DNA of 64,000 bases from Microbacterium sp. Root553 (GCF_001426995.1 NZ_LMFY01000001.1:62001-126000); one strand, 5' to 3'. Shown: positions 50,149-59,597, counted from the stretch's first letter. Made by a program: numbers and translations. Notes: generated by a model from the letters alone, not told the origin.

Positions 50149-51201
50149 TCACTCCTCGACGGCGTCGCCGTTCTCGTCCCAGTGCGCGGCGACCTTCTTG
50201 CTGGGCTGCACGCGCGGCGGCTCCCCGGGCATCTTGGGGAACTCCGGCGGGAACGACAGCTCCCCCAGCCCGGCCTCGGTGTCGCGCTGCCACCATTCGA
50301 GCAGCGTGTCGATGCGGCCCGGCTTCTGCTGCATCCGCGCCCAGGCGTCGCCGACCTCCTCGAGCCGCGACGGGACGCTGCGCACGGTGAACCGCGCGGG
50401 GTCGAGACCGTCGAGCTCGTCCCAGTGCACCGGCATCGACACGGTGGCCCCCGGCAGCGCCCGCGGGCTGTACGCCCCGGCCATCGTGCGGTCGCGATTG
50501 GCCTGGTTGAAGTCGATGAAGATCCGCTCGCCGCGTTCTTCCTTCCACCAGTTCATGGTGACCCGGTCGGGCATGCGACGCTCCAGCTCCCGACCGGCGG
50601 CGATCACGGCGTGCCTGACCTCGAGGAACTCGTGCGACGGCTCGATGGGGGCGAACACGTGCAGACCGCGGTTGCCGCTCGTCTTCACGAACGCGTCGAG
50701 TCCCGCCTCGCTCAGCACCTCGCGCAGAGCGTGCGCGGCGACGATCGCATCGGAGAAGCCGGTGCCGGGCTGCGGGTCGAGATCGATCCGCAACTCGACG
50801 GGGGTGTCGGGATCAGTGGCGAGAGAGGCCCACGGATGGAAGACGATCGTGTTCATCTGCGCGGCCCAGACGATCGCGCTCGGCCGGTTCAGCACGATCT
50901 GCGGATGCCGTCGGCCGCTGTTGTACGTCACGGTCACCGCATCCACGTACTCGGGCGTGCCCTTGGGCGGGTTCTTCGAGAAGAAGCCGTCGCTGCCGAT
51001 CCCGTCACGGAACCGCTCGAGCGAGACGGGCCGGTTGCCGTTCGCCTCGAGGAACGGCCCGCTGACGATCTGCAGGTACTCGGCGAGCTCGGCCTTCGTG
51101 ATCCCCGCGTCGGGCCAGATCACCCGATTCGGGCTGGACAGCACGACCTCGCGCTCGGCATCCGGATCCGAGACGGTCAGGGGGATGCGTTCTGAGGCCA
51201 T
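50149..51201 (-). CDS. LigD-type polymerase/primase (NHEJ polymerase)
   Basis: 350 residues. The eukaryotic-primase-like polymerase domain shows FFSKNPPKGTPEYV, IVWAAQMNTIVFHPW, the metal-binding LRIDLDP (Asp140, Asp142), KTSGNRGLHVFAPI and a third Asp in RIFIDFNQANRDRT, all standard for the LigD polymerase module that fills ends during non-homologous end joining. No ligase or 3'-phosphoesterase domain is attached. The partner ligase is the convergent neighbour. TAGGGT lies six bases before the ATG. Confidence 0.93.
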   Translation of the reverse strand: MASERIPLTVSDPDAEREVVLSSPNRVIWPDAGITKAELAEYLQIVSGPFLEANGNRPVSLERFRDGIGSDGFFSKNPPKGTPEYVDAVTVTYNSGRRHPQIVLNRPSAIVWAAQMNTIVFHPWASLATDPDTPVELRIDLDPQPGTGFSDAIVAAHALREVLSEAGLDAFVKTSGNRGLHVFAPIEPSHEFLEVRHAVIAAGRELERRMPDRVTMNWWKEERGERIFIDFNQANRDRTMAGAYSPRALPGATVSMPVHWDELDGLDPARFTVRSVPSRLEEVGDAWARMQQKPGRIDTLLEWWQRDTEAGLGELSFPPEFPKMPGEPPRVQPSKKVAAHWDENGDAVEE

Positions 51202-51207
51202 GCTCCG

Positions 51208-51213
51208 ACCCTA
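51208..51213 (-). promoter_or_regulatory. -10 box TAGGGT of a leaderless promoter
   Basis: TAGGGT, six bases CGGAGC, then ATG 51201 on the minus strand. Confidence 0.6.
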
Positions 51214-51241
51214 GAGCGCGGCTGCGACGTGCGGAAGTGGG

Positions 51242-52411
51242 TCACTCCCCCACGTCGACCGACATGATCAGCACCGAGGTGAGCGCGTCGCGCTCCACGA
51301 CGATGCTCGGACCCGCGGGGTCGATGATGACGCCGGCCATGTCGAGGTGATTCGAGAGCAGCGAGGCGAGCTGCGAAGGCTCGAACGGCAGCGGTCGATC
51401 GCCTCGGCCCAGCGCGAGCACCTCCAGAGGGTGCGAGAAGAGCTGCAGGAACCGTCGTCCGTCCGGCGTCTGCGCCTCGGCGATCCCGACCTGCCCGCCG
51501 GTGCCGCCTTCGTTCACGGCCACCCACATGCGGGTCTTGGCGAGCGCCTCGCCCACCTTCGCCTCCGAGTCCTGCTGGCGGGGAGCGGCGATGAGCGACT
51601 TGACCGTCATGTCGACATCGGCCTGCTCGAGAGCCTTCTGCAGCAGCTCGGTGGGGAACACCACCCGGTGCGGCGTCGACGCATTGTCGACGATCAGACC
51701 GGCGAAGTCGCCCGAGACGACCTGCTGCAGCACCGAGGTCACCGGCTGGGCGACAGCCGAGGTCGCCGCCGGGTCCTTCTCGAGCTGCACCGAGTCGCGC
51801 ACGGCGGCGGCCGAGCTGAAGCCGAGCATGAACTGACGCTCGCCATCGCGCACGACAGCGACCGCGAGCGGCTTGCCCTCGCTGATCTGGGCGCGGGCGT
51901 CGCCGTTCACGCGGATGTAGAGGTGCCCCTGCAGTGCCTGCCGGAGCACTCCGAGGAGCTGCTCGTTCGTCGCGCCCTGCTCGATCTCCTTGAGCGACTC
52001 GCGCAGCAGGACGTTGTCCTTCATGCCTGCGACCGTCTCGGTCTGCTCCGGGGGCAGCGCGGGGGCCAGCGGCAGTCGGCGAACGGGCTCGGGTGCGGGT
52101 GCTGCCGCAGGAGCCGACGGCGCCGCGGTGCCTGCGGTCGCGGACGGAGCCGCGGAGGTGGCGTCGGGGTCGGGCAGAGCGACCTCGGGTCCCGCCTGCG
52201 CGCCCACCCCGCGGAACGCCTGCACCGAGATGCCGATGGTCGGTGCGACCTCCGCCTGCTCGGGGGCGGCATCCGGTGCGGAGGCGGCGTCCGTGACGGA
52301 GGCGGCCTCCGCGTCGGGCACGACCTCGGTACCCTCGGTGTCGGGCTGGGTCTCGCTCTGGTCGGCGACGACGTCGTCTGCGGACTTCTTGCGGCGTGAG
52401 AACAGGGCCAT
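51242..52411 (-). CDS. SseB-domain protein
   Basis: 389 residues. The first 120 are acidic and low complexity (Ala, Pro, Glu, Thr), after a basic MALFSRRKKSADDV start. Two SseB-like domains follow: one at about 130-240 (LRESLKEIEQGATNEQLLGVLRQA, LAVAVVRDGERQFMLGFSS) and one at about 255-385 (VVFPTELLQKALEQADVD, MWVAVNEGGTGGQVGIAEAQT). SseB proteins are of uncertain enzymatic role; in other bacteria they are linked to type III secretion or serine metabolism, neither supported here. TAGGCT lies seven bases before the ATG. Upstream of it on the same strand is the helicase gene. Confidence 0.82.
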   Translation of the reverse strand: MALFSRRKKSADDVVADQSETQPDTEGTEVVPDAEAASVTDAASAPDAAPEQAEVAPTIGISVQAFRGVGAQAGPEVALPDPDATSAAPSATAGTAAPSAPAAAPAPEPVRRLPLAPALPPEQTETVAGMKDNVLLRESLKEIEQGATNEQLLGVLRQALQGHLYIRVNGDARAQISEGKPLAVAVVRDGERQFMLGFSSAAAVRDSVQLEKDPAATSAVAQPVTSVLQQVVSGDFAGLIVDNASTPHRVVFPTELLQKALEQADVDMTVKSLIAAPRQQDSEAKVGEALAKTRMWVAVNEGGTGGQVGIAEAQTPDGRRFLQLFSHPLEVLALGRGDRPLPFEPSQLASLLSNHLDMAGVIIDPAGPSIVVERDALTSVLIMSVDVGE

Positions 52412-52437
52412 ATCAGCCAGCCTAACCGCAGGTCGCC

Positions 52438-54897
52438 TCAGATCTTCTCGATCGGTGCGACCTTGATGAGGAGCTTCTTCTGACCGGCGGAGTCGAAGCG
52501 CACGTGCGCGATGCGCTTGGCCCCTTCGCCGGTCACGGCGTCGACGCGCCCCTCGCCGAAGTCGGAGTGGCGGATGCGATCGCCGGCGGTGAGCTCGAGA
52601 TCTCCGTTGTCGCGCATCTTCGCCGTGACACGGTTCGGGAACTTGTCCATGGCCGTCGACAGCGGCTTCAGCGCGTCGCGTCCGGGGAGCTGCTTGACCG
52701 CGAAGCGGTCGCCCGACCCGGATCCGGAGCCGCCGAAGCCACCTGCTCGGCGCGCATTCAGCGCACGAGACTGCGTTCCTCCGCGCGAGTTCACGTCGCC
52801 CGGCGACTGGCGCCAGTCGATGAGCCCCGCCGGGATCTCCTGCAGGAACCGACTCGGCATGGCGACCGTGACCTCGCCGAACTGCGCCCTCGTCATCGCC
52901 AGCGACAGGTGCAGGCGCTTGCGCGCGCGGGTGATGCCCACGTAGAAGAGACGGCGCTCCTCCTGAGGCCCACCCGGTTCGCCGGCCGAGATGCGGTGCG
53001 GGATCAGGTCTTCTTCGACTCCGGTGACGAAGACGGCGTCGTACTCGAGCCCCTTCGCGGTGTGCATCGTCATCAGCGAGACGGAGCCCGACTCGTCGTC
53101 GAGGTCATCGGCGTCGGACACCAGAGCGACCTCGGTGAGGAAGTCGACGATGGTGCCCTCGGGGTTGTTGCGCGCGAAGTCCCGGGCGACCGCGACGAAC
53201 TCGTCGAGGTTCTCGACCCGCGCCTCGTCCTGCGGGTCGCGACTGGCGCGGAGCGCGTCGAGGTACCCGCTCTTCGACAGCAACACGCTCAGCCCGTCGG
53301 CCACCGAGGTCGGCGGCGGGAGCTCACCCGACGCGGGCAGCATGATCTCGGTCGCCTCGGCGAGCACCGCGTCGAGCTGGGCGATCCCCGCCTGGATCTT
53401 CGGACCGAAACCCAGCTGGTCCGGCACCGACAGAGCCTGACGGAAGGTGATCTCGTGCGCATCGGCGAAACGCGCGATGGCGGACTCGGAGACGTCGCCG
53501 ATGCCGCGACGCGGTTTGTTCAAGATGCGCCGCACAGCCATCTCGTCGGCGGGATTCGCCACCGCGACGAGATAGGCGAGAGCGTCTTTGATCTCGGCAC
53601 GCTCGTAGAACTTCGTGCCGCCCATGATCTTGTACGGCACCGCGGAGCGGATGAAGATCTCTTCGAGCGCACGCGACTGCGAGTTGGTGCGGTAGAAGAC
53701 GGCCATCTCCGAGTAGGGCATACCGGAACGCCGCAGCGACTCGACCTCGTCGGCGACGAACTGCGCCTCGTCGTGCTGCGAGTATCCGGTGAAGCCGATG
53801 ATCGCGTCACCGTCGCCCTTGTCGCTCCAGAGCTTCTTGTCCTTGCGGTCGAAGTTGTTGCCGATCACGGCGTTCGCCGCCGAGAGGATGTTCTGCGTCG
53901 AGCGGTAGTTCTGCTCGAGCAGCACGACGCGCGCGCCGGGGAAGTCGCGCTCGAACTCGCTGATGTTGCGGATGTCGGCTCCGCGGAACGCGTAGATCGA
54001 CTGGTCGGAGTCACCGACCACGGTGAGGGATGCGCCCTCGAGCTCCGGGGCGGTGTCGGGCTCGAAGATCATCATGCCGTTCGAGGCATACGGGTCGGAC
54101 GACTCGCCCGTCACGGGTCGCGTCAGCTCGTGGATCAGCGCGTACTGCGCGTGATTGGTGTCCTGGTACTCGTCGACGAGGACGTGACGGAATCGACGGC
54201 GGTAGGTGTCGGCGACCTGCGGGAAGGCGCGGAACAGGTACACCGTCTGCCCGATCAGATCGTCGAAGTCGAAGGCGTTGGCCTTCTGCAGCTGGCGCTG
54301 GTAGTCGGCGAAGAGCTCGACGAAGATGCGCTCGGCGGGATCGGACATGTTCGCCTGGCGCGCGTAGGCGTCGGCGTCGGACAGCTCGTTCTTGAGCTTC
54401 GAGATCCGGGACTGGACCGCTCCAGGGGTGAGCCCGTAGGCATCGGCCTCGTGCTCTTTGACGAGTCGCTTGATGAGCGCGCGCGAATCACCGGAGTCGT
54501 AGATGGTGAACGACTTCGTGAAGCCGAACTGCTGGGCCTCGCGGCGCAGGATGCGGACGCACGCGGAATGGAACGTCGAGATCCACATGCCCTTCGCCGC
54601 CTCGCCGACGATCCCCTCGACGCGCTCGCGCATCTCGCCGGCGGCCTTGTTGGTGAAGGTGATCGCCAGGATCTGGCTCGGCCAGGCCTCTCGCGACCTC
54701 AGGAGCGACGCGATGCGGCGCGTGAGCACGCTGGTCTTGCCCGAACCGGCACCCGCCACGATGAGCAGAGCGGGGCCGCGATAGGTCACAGCCTCGAGCT
54801 GCTGAGGGTTGAGGCCGGCAAGCAGATCGTCTTGCCCCTGCGCCCCTGTGGAGCGTGGGCCGACGGATCCGGGGACGATGAGAGGGGCTTCGGTCAT
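52438..54897 (-). CDS. pcrA: ATP-dependent DNA helicase, UvrD/PcrA type
   Basis: 819 residues. Superfamily 1 motifs in order: LNPQQLEAVTYRGPALLIVAGAGSGKTSVL (Q motif and Walker A near 50), TFTNKAAGEMRERV, VDEYQDTN (Walker B), VVGDSDQSIYAFRGAD, QNYRSTQNIL, LMTMHTAKGLEYD and YVGITRARKRL. The C-terminal Tudor-like segment IRHSDFGEGRVDAV is typical of PcrA and contacts RNA polymerase or UvrB. It unwinds DNA 3'-5' in repair and replication. A TAGACT box lies nine bases before the ATG. Confidence 0.95.
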   Translation of the reverse strand: MTEAPLIVPGSVGPRSTGAQGQDDLLAGLNPQQLEAVTYRGPALLIVAGAGSGKTSVLTRRIASLLRSREAWPSQILAITFTNKAAGEMRERVEGIVGEAAKGMWISTFHSACVRILRREAQQFGFTKSFTIYDSGDSRALIKRLVKEHEADAYGLTPGAVQSRISKLKNELSDADAYARQANMSDPAERIFVELFADYQRQLQKANAFDFDDLIGQTVYLFRAFPQVADTYRRRFRHVLVDEYQDTNHAQYALIHELTRPVTGESSDPYASNGMMIFEPDTAPELEGASLTVVGDSDQSIYAFRGADIRNISEFERDFPGARVVLLEQNYRSTQNILSAANAVIGNNFDRKDKKLWSDKGDGDAIIGFTGYSQHDEAQFVADEVESLRRSGMPYSEMAVFYRTNSQSRALEEIFIRSAVPYKIMGGTKFYERAEIKDALAYLVAVANPADEMAVRRILNKPRRGIGDVSESAIARFADAHEITFRQALSVPDQLGFGPKIQAGIAQLDAVLAEATEIMLPASGELPPPTSVADGLSVLLSKSGYLDALRASRDPQDEARVENLDEFVAVARDFARNNPEGTIVDFLTEVALVSDADDLDDESGSVSLMTMHTAKGLEYDAVFVTGVEEDLIPHRISAGEPGGPQEERRLFYVGITRARKRLHLSLAMTRAQFGEVTVAMPSRFLQEIPAGLIDWRQSPGDVNSRGGTQSRALNARRAGGFGGSGSGSGDRFAVKQLPGRDALKPLSTAMDKFPNRVTAKMRDNGDLELTAGDRIRHSDFGEGRVDAVTGEGAKRIAHVRFDSAGQKKLLIKVAPIEKI

Positions 54898-54952
54898 GGC
54901 CCTCTGAGTCTAGGCTGAGCCACCGACACGACGGCACCGACCGCACGACGAC

Positions 54953-54985
54953 GGAGGGTGCGCGGAGCGACTCCGCGCACCCTCC
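54953..54985 (-). terminator. Hairpin after the wall-anchored lamin-tail gene
   Basis: A perfect 15-bp stem (54953-54967 with 54971-54985) and loop CGA, followed on the minus strand by G/C-rich sequence. Placed 17 bases beyond the stop at 55002. Confidence 0.85.
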
Positions 54986-55001
54986 CTCCTCGATCCGTGG
55001 C

Positions 55002-57863
55002 TCAGCCGGTGCGGCGTCGACGACCGACCGCGATCATGCCGGCGACCACCAGCGTCAGCGCCAGCAGCACCGCCACCACCGGCAGCTCGGCTCCGGTGAC
55101 CGCGAGCGCGCCGCTGTCACGGTTCTCGTCGGTGACAGCGGTGTCGGGCAGAGGTGGCGTCTGGCCGCCGGGGTTCTCGCCGGGGTCTTCGCCGGGGTTC
55201 TCACCGGGGTTCTCACCGGGGTTCTCACCGGGGTTCTCGCTCGTCGCGCCGGGCAGGGTCCCCACCCGCAGCGCCTCCGAGGCGAAGCCGTCGGCGAACC
55301 ACCACACGGGGCGCTGTCCGTCGACCGACAGCGAGGCGGGCGCGGTCGCGAAGCCCTCGTTGTTGATGTCGGGCATGCCGGCAGGGCGCGCGAAGTGCGC
55401 CACACCGGGCTGTGCGGTGCCGTTCAACGTGATCTGCGCCGACTGACCGTGGCAGCCGTCGTCGCACACCGCCCACAGCACGTCGAGCACGCTGTCGTAG
55501 TCGAGCGCCATGACGCCGTCGAGCCCGGGTGCGATCTCCGAGACCAGCGTCGCGGTGCCGTCGGCAGCGAGCGCGAAGGCGTACACATGACCGTTGTCCT
55601 CGACGGCGACGAAGAACAGGCCATCACCGTGACCGGCGTAGTCGGTCGAGTCATAGGCCGCGCCCGTGTTGACGTCGAAGAGCGTGCCGTGCAGGGCGGT
55701 GTCCGGAACCCACTGCACGGCCTCCATGCCGAGGTTCGCACCGACGGCGGGCAGCAGAGCTGTGAGGTCCCACTCCTGCTGGGCGACGAGATCGCCGGAG
55801 GACGCCTCCGGGTCCACCTTGAGCACGGTGTTCTCGTTCGCTCCCTTGGTGCTGTTGTCGCGCTCGGAGGCGACGTAGACGTATCCGTCGCCGTCGACCG
55901 TGATGCCCTCTGTGTCAGGACCCGCGGCGTCCGGGTCGGCGGAATCCTTCTGGAACCGCACCCGCTTGCCGGATTCCCAGCCCACGAGCTGCGAGAACGA
56001 GCCGTCGGCGTGGGCCTCCAGCTTCCAGATGCGTCCGTCGCCGTTGTCGACGGCCCAGAGGAACGCGCCGTCCATCGTCTCCTGCACGTCCAGGCCCGAA
56101 CTGTCCTCGAGGAACGTCGGCGCGGTGTCGAGCACGCGCACCTCGGCCGACCCGGGCCAGGTCGAGACCGCGATCTCTCCGGCGCAGACGTTCGCGACGC
56201 CCTTCGTGCTCTCCGCAGTCGCGGCGAACGCTCCGGTGATGTCGGGGCAGCGCCCCCACGTGGTCGTCGCGTGCTCCGCGCCCCACGTCGTCGAATCGAC
56301 GAGCAGGTCACCGTCGAAGACACGCACCGCGTCTGCGTCGCCCAGTCCGAAACCGAGAGCGGCGCGCTCGATCACGAGATGCGCACCGGCCGAGATCGTC
56401 GTACCTGCCGGGATCGCGTAGGAGTGGGTGTCGTCCTCGTCCTTCACGACGATCCCCGACACATCGAGAGCGGATGCGGTCGGGTTGACGAGCTCGACCC
56501 AGTCGTCGGGTGATCCGCCGTCGGACTCGACCTCGTTGATGCGCACGGGGTTGCCGCAGGCGTTGCGCGCACCCTTGGTCGAGACGGCGATGTCGACGAA
56601 GTCTCCCCTGCCGTCGGCGCAGCGGGCGAGCACGCCTGCGGCGTGTTCGACGTACACGTGCTCGTCGACGACGCCGAGGCTCGCGTCGCGCAGAGTGACG
56701 GTGTCGCCGTTGCCCAGACCGAACACGAAGTCCGTCGGCTGGTCGAACACGAAGTAGGCGCCGGGCTCGATGATCGTGTCAGCCGGCAGCGGAGTCGCCT
56801 CCGCCGCATGGCCGACCGGATCGCCGTCCATCACGGTCCAGCCGGAGAGATCCACCGGGGTGCTGCCGGTGTTGACGACCTCGACCCAGTCGGTCGCATC
56901 TCCGTTGGACTCGATCTCGTTGATGACGACGTCGGGCATCACGCACGAGTTCGGAGCCCCCGGAGTCGAGTAGCTGAGCACGAAGGCCCCCTCACCGTCG
57001 GGACAGCGTGCGAGCGTCGCAGCGGCGACGTCACCGTCGATGGCGGCGTGGCCCGACCACGGGAGCGTGTCGTCGACCAGGATCTCGGTGGCGTCGAAGA
57101 GACGGATGCGGTCGGCGCTGCCGATGCCGATCGGATCACGGAACGCGGTCTCGACGCCGTCGACGAGACCGATGGAGGCCTCATCGACGACGAGGAACCC
57201 ACCAGCCGCGATCTCGGTGCCCGGCCGGAACTGCCAGCGGTGGTCGTCGGAGTTGTCGCGGATCTCGTACCCGGAGATGTCGAAGGGAGCATCGCCCGCG
57301 TTGTAGAACTCGATCCAGTCCGCCGGCTGCGAATCGACTTCGTTGATGACGATCGTGCCGTCCATCGGGTTGTCGGCCGCGAAAACGTTCGCCGCGCCCT
57401 TCGTGGATTCGCTCGTGGCCGCCCACTCGATCGTGCCCGCGACCTCGCGCGCACCCCAGGTGACCTCGGCATGCTGCGTCCAGGCCGTCTCGTCGGCGAG
57501 CACGCCGTTCGGGTCGAAGAGTCTCACCTGGTCGTCCTTGCCGAGCCCGAAGGTGAAGTCGCCGACTCCGGCGTTCACCTCGTCGAGCACCAGATAGGCG
57601 CCGGGGGCGACCGTCGTCCCCTCCGGGAACGTGTACGACTCGTCATCGCCGTTGTCCCTCACGACGTACCCGCTGAGATCGACGAGGGAGTCGGAAGAAT
57701 TGACGAACTCGATCCAGTCGCCGGGCGTGCCTCCGCTGGATTCGACTTCGTTGATGCGGATGCCGGTTTCGGCACCGGTGGCGGCGAGAGGCACGGCGAG
57801 CAGAGCGGCAGCGCTGAGCGCGCAGACCGTCGTGACCGCAGCCGCGGGATGCAGGCGGGACAT
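55002..57863 (-). CDS. Wall-anchored surface protein: four lamin-tail domains, propeller-like domain, LAVTG sorting signal
   Basis: 953 residues from ATG 57863 with AGGAG upstream. A signal peptide (1-30, ending LAATGA) is followed by four lamin-tail domains at about 33-158, 168-305, 310-435 and 439-558, each opening with INEV/INEIxS and DWIE/DWVE. Residues 575-870 resemble a phytase-like or SdiA-regulated beta-propeller (SSGLDVQETMDG, TEGITVDGDGYVYVASE, LDGVMALDYDSVLDVLWAVCDDGC). NPGE repeats form a stalk (about 877-900). The end is LAVTG (920-924), a hydrophobic helix and RRRR, the class E sortase pattern of high-GC actinobacteria. Probably binds or processes a phosphorylated or carbohydrate ligand at the cell surface; function unproven. 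No sortase gene is adjacent. Confidence 0.9.
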   Translation of the reverse strand: MSRLHPAAAVTTVCALSAAALLAVPLAATGAETGIRINEVESSGGTPGDWIEFVNSSDSLVDLSGYVVRDNGDDESYTFPEGTTVAPGAYLVLDEVNAGVGDFTFGLGKDDQVRLFDPNGVLADETAWTQHAEVTWGAREVAGTIEWAATSESTKGAANVFAADNPMDGTIVINEVDSQPADWIEFYNAGDAPFDISGYEIRDNSDDHRWQFRPGTEIAAGGFLVVDEASIGLVDGVETAFRDPIGIGSADRIRLFDATEILVDDTLPWSGHAAIDGDVAAATLARCPDGEGAFVLSYSTPGAPNSCVMPDVVINEIESNGDATDWVEVVNTGSTPVDLSGWTVMDGDPVGHAAEATPLPADTIIEPGAYFVFDQPTDFVFGLGNGDTVTLRDASLGVVDEHVYVEHAAGVLARCADGRGDFVDIAVSTKGARNACGNPVRINEVESDGGSPDDWVELVNPTASALDVSGIVVKDEDDTHSYAIPAGTTISAGAHLVIERAALGFGLGDADAVRVFDGDLLVDSTTWGAEHATTTWGRCPDITGAFAATAESTKGVANVCAGEIAVSTWPGSAEVRVLDTAPTFLEDSSGLDVQETMDGAFLWAVDNGDGRIWKLEAHADGSFSQLVGWESGKRVRFQKDSADPDAAGPDTEGITVDGDGYVYVASERDNSTKGANENTVLKVDPEASSGDLVAQQEWDLTALLPAVGANLGMEAVQWVPDTALHGTLFDVNTGAAYDSTDYAGHGDGLFFVAVEDNGHVYAFALAADGTATLVSEIAPGLDGVMALDYDSVLDVLWAVCDDGCHGQSAQITLNGTAQPGVAHFARPAGMPDINNEGFATAPASLSVDGQRPVWWFADGFASEALRVGTLPGATSENPGENPGENPGENPGEDPGENPGGQTPPLPDTAVTDENRDSGALAVTGAELPVVAVLLALTLVVAGMIAVGRRRRTG
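55167..55239 (-). repeat. 12-base tandem repeat coding the NPGE stalk
   Basis: Six near-identical in-frame copies of CCGGGGTTCTCA (plus-strand sense) encode NPGE units. Four copies are exact in sequence apart from the last base, so slippage could vary stalk length. Confidence 0.85.
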
Positions 57864-58017
57864 GGGGCTCCTGAGGGAATCAGAGGGGTGTGAGCCCACA
57901 TCATCGATTCCGCGTGGCTGCCGCACGACCCGCAGGTGCACGGGTGGTGAACGAGCGGTGGCCATTCACCCTGCAGACTCCGCTCGGCGACGCGGCGGTT
58001 GCTCAGCCTCCCGATGC

Positions 58018-58023
58018 GACAAT
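58018..58023 (+). promoter_or_regulatory. -10-like box GACAAT before yccF-like gene
   Basis: GACAAT is followed by six bases CGAGAC and the GTG start at 58030, a variant of the leaderless pattern. Confidence 0.45.
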
Positions 58024-58029
58024 CGAGAC

Positions 58030-58425
58030 GTGCGCACGATCCTCAACATCATCTGGCTGATCTTCGCCGGCCTCGCCCTGTTCCTCGGCTACATGCTCGC
58101 AGGGATCCTGCTGTGCATCCCGATCGTGACGATCCCGTGGGCGATCGCGTCGTTCCGTATCGCGCGCTATGCCATCTGGCCGTTCGGACGCGAGATCGTC
58201 AGCAAGCCGACCTCGGGTGTCGGCTCGTTCCTCGGCAACGTGCTCTGGGTCATCCTCGCCGGCTGGTGGCTGGCGATCGGTCATATCGTCTCCGGGCTCG
58301 CGCTGTGCATCACGATCATCGGCATCCCGCTGGGTATCGCCGATTTCAAGATGGTGCCGGTCTCGCTGATGCCGCTCGGCAAGGAGATCGTGTCCCGCAA
58401 GGGCGCGTTCGACCGCACCCTCTGA
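58030..58425 (+). CDS. YccF-domain inner membrane protein
   Basis: 131 residues from GTG. Two tandem YccF repeats, each with a hydrophobic pair: IIWLIFAGLALFLGYMLAGILLC...PWAIASFRIARYAIWPFGREIV and VLWVILAGWWLAIGHIVSGLALCI...PLGIADFKMVPVSLMPLGKEIV. The ARYAxWPFG and LMPLGKEI signatures match the family. Function is not known. The longer frame upstream is within the signal-peptide region of the divergent gene and is not needed. Confidence 0.9.
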   Translation: MRTILNIIWLIFAGLALFLGYMLAGILLCIPIVTIPWAIASFRIARYAIWPFGREIVSKPTSGVGSFLGNVLWVILAGWWLAIGHIVSGLALCITIIGIPLGIADFKMVPVSLMPLGKEIVSRKGAFDRTL

Positions 58426-58523
58426 CCGTTCGGCAGCTGCGCGCACTGCACCTGGATCGCGCCGTGCCCGACGTTCTCGGCCCGCTCTGAAGCTCGCTCA
58501 GTCCCGCCGGAGGAACGCGATGT

Positions 58524-59510
58524 TCACCCGCAGAAGAACGCGACGCCCAGATCGGGGTGATCGACGAAGACGCCGTCGACTCCGGTGCCCGCGATGACGC
58601 CCCACTCGGCCTCGTAGTCGCCGAACGCGGCGGGGCCGCCCCGCCCCCGGAACCTCTTCGCGAGGAAGGAGTTCTCGGGCCGGCAAGTCCAGGTGAAGAC
58701 CTCGAGTCCGCGGGCATGGGCGTCGGCGACGATGCTGCTGCCCGCAGCGAGCAGCATCCGCTTGTCGACGCTGACGCCGTCGACCGTGCCGACGAGTTCG
58801 TCGAGACCGCGCGGGGTGACCGCGGACGGATAGTCGGGGGCGTGCGCGCCGAGCGCGGAGACCAGGTCGTACGGGCGTCCGGCCGCCTCGACCAGGTAGA
58901 TGTAGGACGCCACGATGCCGCACGCCCTCAGCTGCCCCAGCACCGTCTGCTCGAAGCTCTCGATGATCAGCGGGAGCCCGCCGTCGGCCCAGCCGGCGGC
59001 GCGCAGATCGCGTTCGATCAGCGGAGCGAGATCGAGGCCGATACCGGCGAAGTGGGTGGCGTGCTTCACCTCGAGCACGACGCCGATGTCGCGGCCGTGC
59101 TCTCGTGCCCCCTTGCGCACCAGGTCGAGCACGTCGACGAGACGGAGGATCGGCTCCGCGCCGTCGAAGCTCGCGCTGGATGCCCTCAGCGCGGGCACCC
59201 GCTCGCGGCTGCGGAGCGTCGCGAGCTCGTCCCAGGTGAAGTCCTCGGTGAACCAGCCCGTCAGCGAGTGTCCGTCCACGCGCTTCGTGGTGCGTCGATC
59301 GGCGAACTCGGGATGGGCCGCGACATCGGTCGTCCCCGAGATCTCGTTCTCGTGCCGGACGACGAGCACACCGTCCTTCGTCGCGATGACGTCGGGCTCC
59401 ACGGCGTCCACCCCCATCGCGAGAGCGAGCTCGTACGAGGATCGGGTGTGTTCCGGACGGTAGCCGGGCGCACCGCGATGCCCGATCACGAGGGGCGATT
59501 TGCTGGGCAC
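58524..59510 (-). CDS. Glycerophosphodiester phosphodiesterase family protein
   Basis: 328 residues from GTG 59510 (VPSKSPLVIGHRGAPGYRPEHT). The catalytic HRGxxxxxPENT-like motif is HRGAPGYRPEHT, followed by AMGVDAVEPDVIATKDGVLVVRHE with metal-binding Glu and Asp and the second His. It hydrolyses glycerophosphodiesters to glycerol-3-phosphate and an alcohol. No signal peptide is seen. TACGCT sits six bases before the GTG, which set the start; the longer frame upstream overlaps the Bax1-like gene. Confidence 0.92.
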   Translation of the reverse strand: MPSKSPLVIGHRGAPGYRPEHTRSSYELALAMGVDAVEPDVIATKDGVLVVRHENEISGTTDVAAHPEFADRRTTKRVDGHSLTGWFTEDFTWDELATLRSRERVPALRASSASFDGAEPILRLVDVLDLVRKGAREHGRDIGVVLEVKHATHFAGIGLDLAPLIERDLRAAGWADGGLPLIIESFEQTVLGQLRACGIVASYIYLVEAAGRPYDLVSALGAHAPDYPSAVTPRGLDELVGTVDGVSVDKRMLLAAGSSIVADAHARGLEVFTWTCRPENSFLAKRFRGRGGPAAFGDYEAEWGVIAGTGVDGVFVDHPDLGVAFFCG

Positions 59511-59516
59511 GCTCTC

Positions 59517-59522
59517 AGCGTA
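59517..59522 (-). promoter_or_regulatory. -10 box TACGCT of a leaderless promoter
   Basis: TACGCT, six bases GAGAGC, then GTG 59510 on the minus strand. Confidence 0.6.
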
Positions 59523-59597
59523 GGACACCCTCACGACCCGCCCGGGCGGGTATCGTGGAGGAAAGCGACCTACAACCCCTTTGGAGTGAGGCCCACC

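Noticed and set aside
55167..55239. Possible CRISPR or satellite array at the NPGE repeats.
   Set aside because: The 12-base units are in frame and encode the stalk of a surface protein.
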